In this document: positions 1 through 8,521 of the stretch, in pieces
Numbering within the stretch: the stretch's first letter is position 1
Layout: each line of letters begins with the position of its first letter
Source of the DNA: an uncultured Clostridia bacterium
Lineage (GTDB): Bacteria > Bacillota > Clostridia > Lachnospirales > Anaerotignaceae
Direction: 5' to 3'
Assembly (NCBI GenBank): GCA_910583755.1
Contig: CAJTZO010000003.1
Coordinates: 56,681 to 120,680, forward strand
Length of the DNA: 64,000 nucleotides
Translations under genes and position numbers: made by a program
Notes under the pieces: model-generated
The model's input: only the letters and a program-made list of their open reading frames with translations
Database searches by the model: none
What the model was told of the DNA's origin: nothing

Positions 1-2
1 TT

Positions 3-2177
3 AAAGGTGCTTTTGAGGAATTAGGCATTGATTATAATATTATTGAAGATATGGAGCCAGACCCAGGGCTAGGAAATGGTGGTTTAGGACGTTTAGCAGC
101 TTGCTTTTTAGATTCCCTTTCTACATTGCATTTACCAGCTTATGGTTGTGGTATTCGTTATCACTATGGTATTTTTGAGCAAAAAATTGAAAATGGTTAT
201 CAAAAAGAAGTACCTGACAACTGGTTAGAAAATGGTGACCCTTGGTCTATTAAAAGAAATGAATATTCTGTAGAAGTAAAATTTGGTGGTTATGTTCGTG
301 CAGTAGAAAAAGAAGATGGTAACTATAGATTTGTACAAGAAGGGTATCAGTCTGTTATTGCAGTGCCTTATGATTATCCTGTATTGGGATATGCAAATAA
401 TACAGTAAATACATTACGTTTATGGGATGCAAGACCTAAAAATGAATTAGATTTAAAATCTTTCAATGAAGGAGATTATCAAAAAGCATTAGCAGAAAAA
501 AATCTTGCAACAACATTGACAGAAGTGTTATATCCTGCTGATGAACACTATGCTGGAAAAGAATTACGTTTAAAACAACAATATTTCTTTATTTCTGCAA
601 CAGTACAAAGAGCAATTAATAAATTTAAAAATCAACATACTGATTTATCCTTATTGCCTGAAAAAATTGCATTCCAGTTAAATGACACACATCCAGCTGT
701 TGCTGTTGCAGAGTTGATGCGTGTATTAGTTGATGATAATGATATACCTTGGGATGAAGCATGGGCAATTACAAGAAAAATATGTGCTTATACCAACCAT
801 ACCATTATGTCTGAAGCATTAGAAAAATGGCCTATGGAATTATTTAGTCGTTTGTTACCTCGTATCTATCAGATTGTGGAAGAAATTAATAAACGATACT
901 GTGCAGCATTGATAGAAAGATTTGGAAATGACCCTCAAAAAATAAGAGATATGGCAATTATTGCAGATGGACAAATTAGAATGGCATATCTTGCGATTGT
1001 AGGTAGTCATTCTGTCAATGGTGTAGCAGCACTGCATACAGAAATATTGAAAAAACAGGAATTAAAAAATTTCTATGAAATTTATCCTGAAAAATTCAAT
1101 AATAAAACAAATGGGATTACCCAAAGAAGATGGTTAAACCATGCAAACAAAAAATTAGCAGATTTAATTACTTCTAAAATTGGAAATGGATGGATTACCA
1201 ATTTAACAGAATTGGAAAAATTATTACCATATGCAGAAGATAAAAAATTTCAAAAACAATTTATGGATATCAAAAGAGAAAACAAAGTAGCACTTGCAGA
1301 CTACATTAAAGCAACCAAAGGAATTGACATTAATCCAGATTCTATTTTTGATATTCAAGTAAAACGTTTGCATGAGTACAAAAGACAACTTTTAAATATC
1401 TTCCATATCATTGGATTATATAATCAATTAAAAATTAATCCAGGATTAAATATTACACCAAGAACCTTTATTTTTGGTGCGAAGTCCGCAGCGGGTTATC
1501 ACAGAGCAAAATTGATTATTAAGTTAATTAATAGTGTAGCAAATGTTATTAACAACGATGATTCCATCAAAGGAAAAATTAAAGTTGTATTTATGGAAAA
1601 CTATAGAGTATCTTTGGCAGAAAAATTGATTCCAGCAGCTGATGTCAGTGAACAAATTTCAACAGCAAGTAAAGAAGCATCTGGTACAGGTAATATGAAA
1701 TTTATGCTAAATGGCGCTTTGACCATTGGAACAATGGATGGTGCAAATGTAGAAATTTATGAGGAAGTTGGAAAAGATAATATCTTTGTCTTTGGTATGT
1801 CAGCGGATGAAGTGATTGCAAAGTATAAAGATAATTCTTATGACCCTTGGGCAATTTACAATATCAATCAAGATGTTCGTATAATATTAACAAAATTGAT
1901 TGATGGCACTTTTGATGCTAACCCTGATTTGTTCCGCGAAATATATGATTCTTTATTAAATGGCTATGGTGGTAGACCAGATGAATACTTTATCCTGGAA
2001 GATTATGCAGATTATGCAAGAGCACAGCAAGAAGTGGACAAGGCTTATAAAAATAAAGAAGAATGGGCAAAAAAAGCAATTATCAATGTTGCAAAAAGTG
2101 GAAAATTCTCTAGCGATAGAACGATACAACAATATGCTGATGAAATTTGGAACTTAAAACCATTAGAAATCAAATAA
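3..2177 (+). CDS. glgP: Glycogen/starch phosphorylase, 5' end cut by window
   Basis: Glycogen phosphorylase, the cytosolic PLP enzyme that releases glucose-1-phosphate from alpha-1,4-glucan. The reading frame is open from the first bases of the window, so the true start lies upstream; the ATG at 51 is internal. About 724 residues are present against roughly 800 for the family, so some 80-90 N-terminal residues are missing. Visible signatures are DPGLGNGGLGRLAACF near the start, the QLNDTHP stretch, VKRLHEYKRQ, and the PLP-lysine motif EASGTGNMKF near base 1690 followed by NGALTIGTMDGANVE. A hairpin terminator follows. Phosphoglucomutase and Pgi genes for the next steps are at 49.3 and 54.2 kb. 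Assignment is very secure. Confidence 0.97.
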   Translation, partial: KGAFEELGIDYNIIEDMEPDPGLGNGGLGRLAACFLDSLSTLHLPAYGCGIRYHYGIFEQKIENGYQKEVPDNWLENGDPWSIKRNEYSVEVKFGGYVRAVEKEDGNYRFVQEGYQSVIAVPYDYPVLGYANNTVNTLRLWDARPKNELDLKSFNEGDYQKALAEKNLATTLTEVLYPADEHYAGKELRLKQQYFFISATVQRAINKFKNQHTDLSLLPEKIAFQLNDTHPAVAVAELMRVLVDDNDIPWDEAWAITRKICAYTNHTIMSEALEKWPMELFSRLLPRIYQIVEEINKRYCAALIERFGNDPQKIRDMAIIADGQIRMAYLAIVGSHSVNGVAALHTEILKKQELKNFYEIYPEKFNNKTNGITQRRWLNHANKKLADLITSKIGNGWITNLTELEKLLPYAEDKKFQKQFMDIKRENKVALADYIKATKGIDINPDSIFDIQVKRLHEYKRQLLNIFHIIGLYNQLKINPGLNITPRTFIFGAKSAAGYHRAKLIIKLINSVANVINNDDSIKGKIKVVFMENYRVSLAEKLIPAADVSEQISTASKEASGTGNMKFMLNGALTIGTMDGANVEIYEEVGKDNIFVFGMSADEVIAKYKDNSYDPWAIYNINQDVRIILTKLIDGTFDANPDLFREIYDSLLNGYGGRPDEYFILEDYADYARAQQEVDKAYKNKEEWAKKAIINVAKSGKFSSDRTIQQYADEIWNLKPLEIK

Positions 2178-2245
2178 AAATTTTGCAAACTTTTTTAAAA
2201 AATTTTGTGGAATTTTGATAGTATTACGCTTAGGATTTTATTTTA

Positions 2246-2277
2246 AAGGCTGTCGAGTAAATTCGGCAGCTTTTTTT
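2246..2277 (+). terminator. Intrinsic terminator after glgP
   Basis: A GCTGTCGA/TTCGGCAGC stem with G-U pairs and a short AT loop is followed by seven T. It lies about 70 bases after the glgP stop and ends that transcript before the lipoprotein promoter. Confidence 0.8.
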
Positions 2278-2312
2278 AGATTATTTTTTATATTAATTTT
2301 TAAAAAATATGA

Positions 2313-2342
2313 TTCACAATATTGTCTATAATGTGGTATAAT
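2313..2342 (+). promoter_or_regulatory. Vegetative-type promoter for the lipoprotein gene
   Basis: TTCACA, an 18-base spacer, then TATAAT with an extended -10 (TGG before TATAAT). It sits about 45 bases before the TTG start of the lipoprotein. A second TATAAT at 2327 lacks a good -35. Confidence 0.6.
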
Positions 2343-2387
2343 GATACAAGAAACGATTATTTTAAAACGATGAGGGAGGAATACAAA

Positions 2388-3245
2388 TTGAATTGTTACA
2401 AAAAACTAATGAGCTTATTTTTAGCTATAGTTATGTTACTTTCCATGGTAGCTTGTGGCAGTACCTCAAAGGCAGCACCAGAAGAAGTAATAAAAGCAGC
2501 AGAAGCTAAAATGCAAGAGGTTAAAAACTTAGAATCCGAAAAAATAGTAAATATGTCTGTGAGCATGGGTGAGCAATCTTTAGATTTGAAAACAACTATA
2601 AATATGATTAATTTTATAGACCCTATGAAGTTAAAAATAATTACTACAATGGATATGGGGGAAGAATTTGGAGGTCCTCAAACAAATGAATTTTATGTTG
2701 ATGAAATGGACGGAAATACCAATATATACATGAATATTATGGATAATTGGTATAAACAAACTGTTTCTAAAGAACAATTAGCACAATATGATAGTAAAGA
2801 AAGTGTTACTACCTATTTAGACAGTACAACGGGGTTAAAGGAAGTTGGGACAGAACAAGTAAATGGTGCAAATGCAACAAGATATGATGGTGTTGTTACA
2901 AGTGCGAAAATGAAAGAAGCAGTAAAAGCAACAGGTACCTTAGAAAATTTACAGTCTATATTCGCTGGTTTAAATATAGATACAGAAACCTTATATGACG
3001 GATTAAGTGATATTTCCGTTAGTATTTGGATTGATGAAGAAGGATATCCAGTAAAATGTGAAATGGATATGACAGCAATGGGACAGGATTTAATCACAAA
3101 ACTAATACAAGCAAGTGGAGATACTTCTGGAGCGGAAATGACGATTGATAAAATGACGCTTTCTTTTATGAATAAAAACTTTAACCAAGTGACAGAGTTT
3201 GAAATTCCAGAAGAAGCAAAAAATGCATCTGAAGTCAATGTATAA
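2388..3245 (+). CDS. Lipoprotein, DUF6612/LppX-LolA-like
   Basis: Predicted lipoprotein of about 285 residues, exported and lipid-anchored outside the membrane. The TTG at 2388 is chosen because GAGGGAGG lies 8 bases upstream; the longer frame back to 2322 overlaps the promoter. The N-terminus has basic residues, a hydrophobic stretch and SMVAC, with the lipidated Cys at residue 23. The rest resembles Firmicute lipoproteins that share the LolA/LppX beta-fold: an early helix with repeated EVIKAAEAKM-type residues, then alternating strands. The ligand is unknown. It is a single gene between its own promoter and a strong terminator. The family name is from memory of similar sequences; export is clear. 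Confidence 0.75.
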   Translation: MNCYKKLMSLFLAIVMLLSMVACGSTSKAAPEEVIKAAEAKMQEVKNLESEKIVNMSVSMGEQSLDLKTTINMINFIDPMKLKIITTMDMGEEFGGPQTNEFYVDEMDGNTNIYMNIMDNWYKQTVSKEQLAQYDSKESVTTYLDSTTGLKEVGTEQVNGANATRYDGVVTSAKMKEAVKATGTLENLQSIFAGLNIDTETLYDGLSDISVSIWIDEEGYPVKCEMDMTAMGQDLITKLIQASGDTSGAEMTIDKMTLSFMNKNFNQVTEFEIPEEAKNASEVNV

Positions 3246-3270
3246 TGTTTTTATAATATAAGATTTTTTA

Positions 3271-3309
3271 GCATATCAAATAAGTTTTATTTGATATGCA
3301 ACTTTTTTT
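3271..3309 (+). terminator. Intrinsic terminator after lipoprotein gene
   Basis: A perfect 11-bp stem (GCATATCAAAT / ATTTGATATGC) with a 7-base loop, followed by a T-rich tract. It separates the lipoprotein gene from the chemoreceptor gene. Confidence 0.85.
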
Positions 3310-3337
3310 AAAATAGAGAGAGAAAAGGGGTATAACT

Positions 3338-5092
3338 TTGAATCGGTCAATTAAACGTTCTATATTTTTTCGCGTATTCGCTATTTTAATTGCTGTAGTA
3401 ATAAGTGGGATTATTACTATTGGAAGTTTTGGACGTGTAAAAAAAGCAAGTCAAGAAGAACAAGAATTTATTACTTTAAATAATGCTGTTTTAACTGCAC
3501 AAATGGCGCATTTTCAATGGTTAGAAGGCTTAGAATCTTTTTTAAGTTTTGGTACACCCTTTACAGGTAGTTTAGACCACACAAGTTGTGGATTTGGTAA
3601 TTTGTTATATAACACAGACCAAACAGGATGGCCCACTTCTGTTGTTGCAAAACTAGATAGTATGAAATCAATTCATGAAAAGATACATACTACAGCGTCA
3701 CAAATTATTGATATAAAAGATACAGATTATGAAAAAGCAAAACAAATTTATTCTGAACAAACAAAGCAGTATGTTTTAGCACTTTCTGGACAAATGACTT
3801 CTCTAGTAGAATCTACAGGGCAATTATTAGGAGAAAGTGAAAATGAGATTACAAGGGTCTCTAATGTTTCTATTCAATGTACGATTGCTGCTATTGTTTT
3901 TGTATTTATAACAGTGCTTGTATTATTTAGATATAATATGAAAAGCATTGTAAATCCTATTTTAATCATTACAGAAGCAAGCAAGAAATTATCAGAGGGC
4001 AGATTAGATTTTGAAATACCATATAGTTCTACAAACGAAATTGGCGTTTTAGCAGATACACTTAATTTTTCTGTGCAAGAGTTAGAAAAGTATGTACATG
4101 AAATTAGACGTGCAATGGAAATGATGGCAGCAGGTCAGTTAAATGTTACATCAGAATTTGAATTTAGAGGAGAATTTAAAGAAATTCAAAACTCTATTTT
4201 AAAATTTCAAGATGTCTTAGCAGAAACTGTGAAAAGCATCCAACAAGCAGGGCTATTGGTTGCAAATGAGTCAGAACATGTTTCAACTGGCGCACAAGTA
4301 TTGTCACAAGGTGCTACAGAACAAGCCAGCTCTGTAGAAGAATTGGTTGCTACAACAACCGATATTCGTAATCATGTAACAGAAAATGAAAAAAATACAA
4401 AACTAGCAAACTCTCAAGTAACAGATGTAACAACAGCAATTTTAAATAGTAATGAACAAATGAAAAATATGATTTCTGCTATGGAAAATATTAATGTTAG
4501 TTCAAATGAAATTAATAAGATTATCAAAACAATAGAAGATATTGCATTCCAAACAAATATTCTTGCTCTTAATGCAGCTGTAGAGGCAGCAAGAGCCGGC
4601 GTTGCAGGAAAAGGATTTGCGGTTGTAGCTGATGAAGTACGTAATCTTGCAAGCAAAAGTGCAGAAGCAGCAAAAAATACAACATCATTAATTGAAACTT
4701 CTATCAAAGCAGTAAAAAATGGTACAGAAATTGCAGGTGAGACAGCAGATTTACTTTCTTCTGTTGTAGAAGGTGCAAAAGGAATTGTTACCGTTGTAGA
4801 TAAAATTGCAGCAGATTTTTCATGGCAAGTTGAAGCCATTGAACAAGTAACAGAAGGTATTAGTCAAGTTTCTAGCGTAGTACAAACTACAACAGCAACT
4901 GCAGAAGAAAATGCGGCATCTAGTGAAGAACTTTCTTCTCAAGCACAGATATTAAGAAATTTAGTATCAAAATTTAGGTTACAAGAAACAAGTGATTTTT
5001 CAAGTTATGATAATACTAGCTACTATAATAGTAATTATGATGATAATGATGATAACTATGATAAGGTGCAAGAAAATTTTGACAAATACTAA
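3338..5092 (+). CDS. Methyl-accepting chemotaxis protein with extracytoplasmic CZB-like sensor
   Basis: Chemoreceptor of 584 residues that signals to CheA/CheW. TTG start preceded by AAAAGGGG. Order: TM1 (about 11-31), an outside sensor region, TM2 (about 175-197), HAMP (about 198-250), then the methyl-accepting coiled coil with the hairpin tip FQTNILALNAAVEAARAG and GFAVVADEVRNLA. The sensor region carries HFQW at 58-61, DHTSCGFG at 80-87 and HEKIH at 113-117. That is the His/Cys pattern of the zinc-binding CZB domain, which is usually cytoplasmic and C-terminal; here it lies between the two membrane segments. The last 30 residues are an Asn/Asp/Tyr-rich tail of unknown role. No other chemotaxis gene is nearby. 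The receptor call is certain; the CZB reading is from motif only. Confidence 0.95.
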   Translation: MNRSIKRSIFFRVFAILIAVVISGIITIGSFGRVKKASQEEQEFITLNNAVLTAQMAHFQWLEGLESFLSFGTPFTGSLDHTSCGFGNLLYNTDQTGWPTSVVAKLDSMKSIHEKIHTTASQIIDIKDTDYEKAKQIYSEQTKQYVLALSGQMTSLVESTGQLLGESENEITRVSNVSIQCTIAAIVFVFITVLVLFRYNMKSIVNPILIITEASKKLSEGRLDFEIPYSSTNEIGVLADTLNFSVQELEKYVHEIRRAMEMMAAGQLNVTSEFEFRGEFKEIQNSILKFQDVLAETVKSIQQAGLLVANESEHVSTGAQVLSQGATEQASSVEELVATTTDIRNHVTENEKNTKLANSQVTDVTTAILNSNEQMKNMISAMENINVSSNEINKIIKTIEDIAFQTNILALNAAVEAARAGVAGKGFAVVADEVRNLASKSAEAAKNTTSLIETSIKAVKNGTEIAGETADLLSSVVEGAKGIVTVVDKIAADFSWQVEAIEQVTEGISQVSSVVQTTTATAEENAASSEELSSQAQILRNLVSKFRLQETSDFSSYDNTSYYNSNYDDNDDNYDKVQENFDKY

Positions 5093-5109
5093 AGTGAAAA
5101 AGACAAAAA

Positions 5110-5158
5110 ATGCGAATGTCCAGTAGACATTCGCATTGCACCAACTGGTGCAATGCGA
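5110..5158 (+). repeat. Family-B hairpin repeat (copy 1)
   Basis: Two adjacent stem-loops: ATGCGAATGTC-CAGTA-GACATTCGCAT at 5110-5136, then TTGCACCA-ACT-GGTGCAA. Similar hairpins with a TAGCA/TAGCG loop and the same GCACCAAC tail occur at 6045 and 55644, so this is a dispersed repeat rather than a private terminator. It begins the 377-base gene-free stretch after the chemoreceptor. Confidence 0.6.
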
Positions 5159-5190
5159 ATACTTTAGCCTTTAAAGTTTTGATAAAGAAA

Positions 5191-5433
5191 AGAAGATAGT
5201 AAAACTATTTTCTCAGCTTGTCAAAAAAACTTGAGGACTAGCCCTCAAACTCCTCAAAGAACTTTAATGCGAAACGAACGTTTCGCTAAAAAGATTGACT
5301 TTATAAGGAAAAACGCTAGTTTTTCCACTAAAGTTTTTTGTCCAACTTTTTTTTAAAAAAGTTGGTGGGTGTGGGTGAAACCCACAAAAAAAGACTTTAT
5401 TGACAGACTGAGAAGATAGCAAAACTATCTTCT
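5191..5433 (+). repeat. Dispersed MITE-like repeat, copy A, with duplicated flanking hairpin
   Basis: Core 5214-5410 (197 bp) starts CAGCTTGTCAA and ends TTGACAGACTG, imperfect terminal inverted repeats (9 of 11). Inside is a series of small palindromes: a CTTGAGGACTAGCCCTCAA stem, a GAAACGAACGTTTC stem, a GGAAAAACGCTAGTTTTTCC stem, a CAACTTT..AAAGTTG stem and a TGTGGGTGAAACCCACA stem. The core is flanked on both sides by a 23-base stem-loop, AGAAGATAGYAAAACTATYT plus TCT, at 5191-5213 and 5411-5433. The two flanks differ at two positions. The right hairpin runs into TTTTCT and works as a terminator shape for the chemoreceptor gene. No coding capacity is seen. Confidence 0.75.
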
Positions 5434-5469
5434 TTTCTATTGCTAAAAATAAAAAGGAGATATTAAAAA

Positions 5470-5976
5470 ATGATTCAAAAATTTAAAAATTTTGTTCCTG
5501 CAATAGGAGAAAATACTTATATTTTTACAAATGCCCTTTTGTTAGGAAATGTAGAAATAGGCAAAAATTGCATTGTATATCCTAATGTTGTAATCAGAGG
5601 AGAGAAACATAAGGTAATTATAAAAGATGGTGTTAATATCCAAGAAAATAGTTGTATTCATGTTGAAGTGGATGCAGATGTAATCATTGGGAATAATGTG
5701 ACAGTAGGACATAATGCTATTGTACATGCTTGCACCATAGAAGATAATTGTGTGATTGGTATGGGGGCAATTATACAGAATGGTGCTGTGATAGAAGAAA
5801 ATTGTATTATTGGAGCGGGAAGTGTTGTACCTGTTAATATGGTTGTGCCAAAAGGGCATATTGCTTATGGGGTACCAGCAAAGGTTGTCCGAGAATTAAG
5901 AAAAGAAGATTATGAAGAAATTAGAGAGTCAGCAGAGGAGTATCAAGAATATAGAAAAGAGCTTTTGAAACAATAA
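5470..5976 (+). CDS. Gamma-carbonic-anhydrase-like hexapeptide-repeat protein
   Basis: Protein of 168 residues of the YrdA/PaaY/CaiE group of left-handed beta-helix proteins, cytosolic trimers, some with zinc-dependent carbonic anhydrase activity. The hexapeptide pattern (I/V-G-x-x-x-x) runs through residues 20-135, for example IGNNVTVGHNAIVHAC and VIGMGAIIQNGAVIEENCII. The His residues of CIHVE, VGHNAIVHA match the metal-ligand positions of gamma-CA. The C-terminal 35 residues form the usual charged helix. ATG start with AAAAGGAGA eight bases upstream. It is a single gene between two repeat-bearing spacers. Fold is certain; the enzymatic activity is inferred. Confidence 0.9.
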   Translation: MIQKFKNFVPAIGENTYIFTNALLLGNVEIGKNCIVYPNVVIRGEKHKVIIKDGVNIQENSCIHVEVDADVIIGNNVTVGHNAIVHACTIEDNCVIGMGAIIQNGAVIEENCIIGAGSVVPVNMVVPKGHIAYGVPAKVVRELRKEDYEEIRESAEEYQEYRKELLKQ

Positions 5977-6044
5977 AAAGAACATAGAATCAGTCTTTTT
6001 AAGAAAATTACATTTTCTAATAAAAGTGTTGAAAGAGTTTGAAG

Positions 6045-6081
6045 ATGCAAAACAAATATCTAGCAGATATTTGTTTTGCAT
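6045..6081. repeat. Family-B hairpin repeat (copy 2), perfect 16-bp stem
   Basis: A perfect 16-bp stem (arms 6045-6060 and 6066-6081, beginning ATGCAAAACAAATATC) around the loop TAGCA. No T-run follows on either strand, so it is not a standard intrinsic terminator, although it lies between two convergent genes. The loop and the sequence that follows resemble the family-B repeats at 5110 and 55644. Confidence 0.6.
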
Positions 6082-6136
6082 TGACTGAACCAAGATTTTT
6101 AAAGTTTTTTTGATAGACCAATAGAAACTTATCTAT

Positions 6137-6640
6137 TTAACTTTTTTTATTTTTTATAAAATAGCAAGCACATAGTATAAAACCAATTACCCCTGTTACA
6201 ATGGCAGGTATCAGCAAGCGGGCATAATCAACAGGTGCTGATTCATATTGACCTGTTACAATATAACGATATAGAAGATAATTTAAGCTTAATGTCGTAC
6301 TTTGTAGCATTTTTTCAAAAGCTGCAAGAAGAATACCAATTACTAAAAATAATAATCCTGTACACAATAGTAAACTCATTTTTCTGTTATATGTATAAAT
6401 ACGAGCTAAGTCTTCTAATGTAATTTGTTGTATCTGTTCTTCTTTTTCATCCAGTAATAATTCATCCAAGGAAATTTGGAATAATTTTGACATATGTACA
6501 ATACTTTCGATATCCGGCATATTGCTTTCATTTTCCCATTTGGATAGCGTTTGACGTGAAATATTTAATTTTTCTGCTAGTTGTTCCTGTGTCATGCCAG
6601 ACAGCTTTCTTAATTGATAAATCTTATTTCCTATTTTCAT
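6137..6640 (-). CDS. XRE-family regulator with two C-terminal membrane segments
   Basis: Membrane-anchored DNA-binding regulator of about 167 residues. The start is placed at the ATG before KIGNKIYQLRK, which has GAAAGAAGGG upstream; the frame is open 13 codons further. Residues 1-60 are a helix-turn-helix of the Cro/CI type (GMTQEQLAEKLNISRQTLSKWE). Two hydrophobic segments follow, MSLLLCTGLLFLVIGILLAA and LLIPAIVTGVIGFILCACYF. Such HTH-plus-membrane proteins are common next to stress or transport genes, but no partner is adjacent. It converges with the gamma-CA gene and diverges from the secreted-protein gene. Target unknown. Confidence 0.88.
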   Translation of the reverse strand: MKIGNKIYQLRKLSGMTQEQLAEKLNISRQTLSKWENESNMPDIESIVHMSKLFQISLDELLLDEKEEQIQQITLEDLARIYTYNRKMSLLLCTGLLFLVIGILLAAFEKMLQSTTLSLNYLLYRYIVTGQYESAPVDYARLLIPAIVTGVIGFILCACYFIKNKKS

Positions 6641-6779
6641 AAATACCCTTCTTTCTTTTTCTTTTATAAATAGTACCATAAAAATATTTCAAAGAGAAAG
6701 CAATTCTATTTTCCATTTGTGCTATTTTTGTTTACAAAGATAAATCCGTTAAAAAAATCTTACACTTTTAAAAACAGTA

Positions 6780-6808
6780 TTTACAAAAATAAAAGATATT
6801 GTTATGAT
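6780..6808 (+). promoter_or_regulatory. Promoter for secreted protein-acetyltransferase pair
   Basis: TTTACA, 17-base spacer, TATGAT; the start codon at 6845 is about 37 bases downstream of the -10. Confidence 0.6.
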
Positions 6809-6844
6809 TAAAAAAATATTTGTGTTACAGGAAGGGGAATTGAT

Positions 6845-8035
6845 ATGAAAGCAATAAAAATGATAGTTATTTTGTTATTTTGCTTGTTGTGCAATACGAT
6901 TGTATTTGCGAAAGAAATGGACAGAGAACAGTTTTTTGACTTACAAAACAGCAAAAATACAACAAGAATAGAAATCATAGAAAAGGAAACAGGAAATATT
7001 GTGAATATTACAAAGGAGGAAGAAGTAAAAAAGATGTATGAAATCTTAGAAAAAATGAATTTTTCTAAGATAATGACGTATGATGCTTATGTTAGAGAAA
7101 ACAAAATGGATGCCAGCAATTATACTGTAAAATTTTATCAAGGCGATACTCCTAGTAAAGAGATAGAGGTTACCAAAGAAAAAATATATGATAATAAATG
7201 GATATTTTTTCCAGAAGAAACACCAAATGATTTTTATTATTTTGTAAGGTATTTATCTTTCACAAATCCAAGTTATAAAAAGACTTTTTTAGAAGAAGAT
7301 TTTTATAAAAATATCATACTTTTTAAAGATAATATGGTAATATTTACAAAAAATAAACCTTATCTCAATGATAAAAACCATATCATGGCAGAATTTAAAA
7401 CATTAAATGTAGTTTTAAATGCAAATGCAAGTTATAATGTTTTATCTCAAAAAGTTACTATAAATGATATACAAAATCCTCTTTATGGAGAAGAAAAAGA
7501 AGGAGCTATTTATGTGTCAGTAGATGAATTTGTAAATTTACTTTCCTATGATACTTTTTGGGATGATACTTTAAAAATATTATCGATTCAAGAGCCAAAA
7601 AATCATAATGAAAGATGGGAAAAATTGAGAGGGATTCCAGAAGTTTATGGAAATATTAATACGATATTTGAAGGGATGTCATTAAAACAATTTTTAAATA
7701 TGCCTTTTACAAAGATGACGATTAAAAACGAAAAAACAAATTATACCACTACTATCAGCAAGGAAAGTGATATACAGCAGCTTCAAGAGATATGGAATAA
7801 TACAACGGTCTATCAAATTGAAAAACAGAAAAATCAATCTGATGAGCCAATTTTTCGTTATGCCATTACTTTATATCAAGAAGATGTAGCAAGCAAAACA
7901 TTTTTTATGACTTCTGAAAATGTAATAAAGGATGATGTATATCGTGTAAGTATTAGTACAGAATTTTTTGACTGGATGTATCATATTAGTGAAATGACGT
8001 ATGCAAAGGCTTTATTGTCCCATTGGAAAATATAA
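6845..8035 (+). CDS. Secreted protein with copper-amine-oxidase-N-like region, unknown function
   Basis: Exported protein of 396 residues. Residues 1-22 are a clear signal peptide ending FAKEM. Around residues 170-250 there is a stretch (NKPYLNDKNH ... IYVSVDEFVNLLSY ... FWDDTLKILSI) that resembles the Cu_amine_oxidN1/stalk domain found in many surface proteins of Clostridia, usually a protein-protein or wall-associated module rather than an oxidase. The remaining N- and C-terminal regions are not recognised. ATG with AGGAAGGGG upstream. Its stop overlaps the long reading frame of the acetyltransferase, and the two are probably cotranscribed. Confidence 0.65.
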   Translation: MKAIKMIVILLFCLLCNTIVFAKEMDREQFFDLQNSKNTTRIEIIEKETGNIVNITKEEEVKKMYEILEKMNFSKIMTYDAYVRENKMDASNYTVKFYQGDTPSKEIEVTKEKIYDNKWIFFPEETPNDFYYFVRYLSFTNPSYKKTFLEEDFYKNIILFKDNMVIFTKNKPYLNDKNHIMAEFKTLNVVLNANASYNVLSQKVTINDIQNPLYGEEKEGAIYVSVDEFVNLLSYDTFWDDTLKILSIQEPKNHNERWEKLRGIPEVYGNINTIFEGMSLKQFLNMPFTKMTIKNEKTNYTTTISKESDIQQLQEIWNNTTVYQIEKQKNQSDEPIFRYAITLYQEDVASKTFFMTSENVIKDDVYRVSISTEFFDWMYHISEMTYAKALLSHWKI

Positions 8036-8055
8036 TTTTTTTAGAAAGGGAAAAA

Positions 8056-8505
8056 ATGAAAATTAGAAAATATGTATCATCTGATTGTAAAAGATTATCA
8101 GAACTTTTTTATGATACAGTTCATACCATCAATGTAAAAGATTATACCAAAAAGCAATTAGAGGTATGGACAATGATAGATTTAAACAAGTGGAATCAGT
8201 CTTTTCAAGAACACATCAGTTTAGTTGCGGTAAAAGATAAAATAATAGTAGGCTTTGGAGATATTGATAAAACAGGATATATAGATAAACTGTTTGTTCA
8301 TAAGAACTATCAAAGAATGGGAATTGCCACAGCGATTTGTGATAAGTTAGAGCAAATGGTTACTGCAAAAAAGATTACAGTACAATCTTCCATTACTGCT
8401 AAAGTTTTTTTTGAAAAAAGAGGATTTTATGTTGTGAAAAAACAACAGGTTGAAAAACAAGGAATATACTTTATAAATTATGCTATGGAAAAATCAGGAC
8501 ATTAA
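8056..8505 (+). CDS. GNAT-family N-acetyltransferase
   Basis: Acetyl-CoA-dependent acetyltransferase of 149 residues. ATG at 8056 chosen because AGAAAGGG lies just upstream; the frame extends to a TTG at 8023 inside the previous gene. Motif A is visible as KLFVHKNYQRMGIATAICDKLE, the pyrophosphate-binding R/Q-x-x-G-x-G/A loop, with an aromatic C-terminal motif near the end. It resembles the YafP-like subgroup. Substrate unknown. It follows the secreted-protein gene by 20 bases and ends in its own terminator. Confidence 0.85.
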   Translation: MKIRKYVSSDCKRLSELFYDTVHTINVKDYTKKQLEVWTMIDLNKWNQSFQEHISLVAVKDKIIVGFGDIDKTGYIDKLFVHKNYQRMGIATAICDKLEQMVTAKKITVQSSITAKVFFEKRGFYVVKKQQVEKQGIYFINYAMEKSGH

Positions 8506-8521
8506 TTGTCCTGATTTGTTT
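8491..8521 (+). terminator. Intrinsic terminator overlapping the acetyltransferase stop
   Basis: A 10-bp stem AAATCAGGAC / GTCCTGATTT with a 7-base loop, followed by a short T-rich run. The stop codon lies in the loop. The inverted dispersed repeat begins immediately after. Confidence 0.75.

Noticed and set aside
2813..3238. Long antisense frame opposite the lipoprotein gene
   Set aside because: Mirror of the real gene's codon pattern; no ribosome site and no similarity recognised. The same applies to the antisense frame at 4414-4839 in the chemoreceptor.
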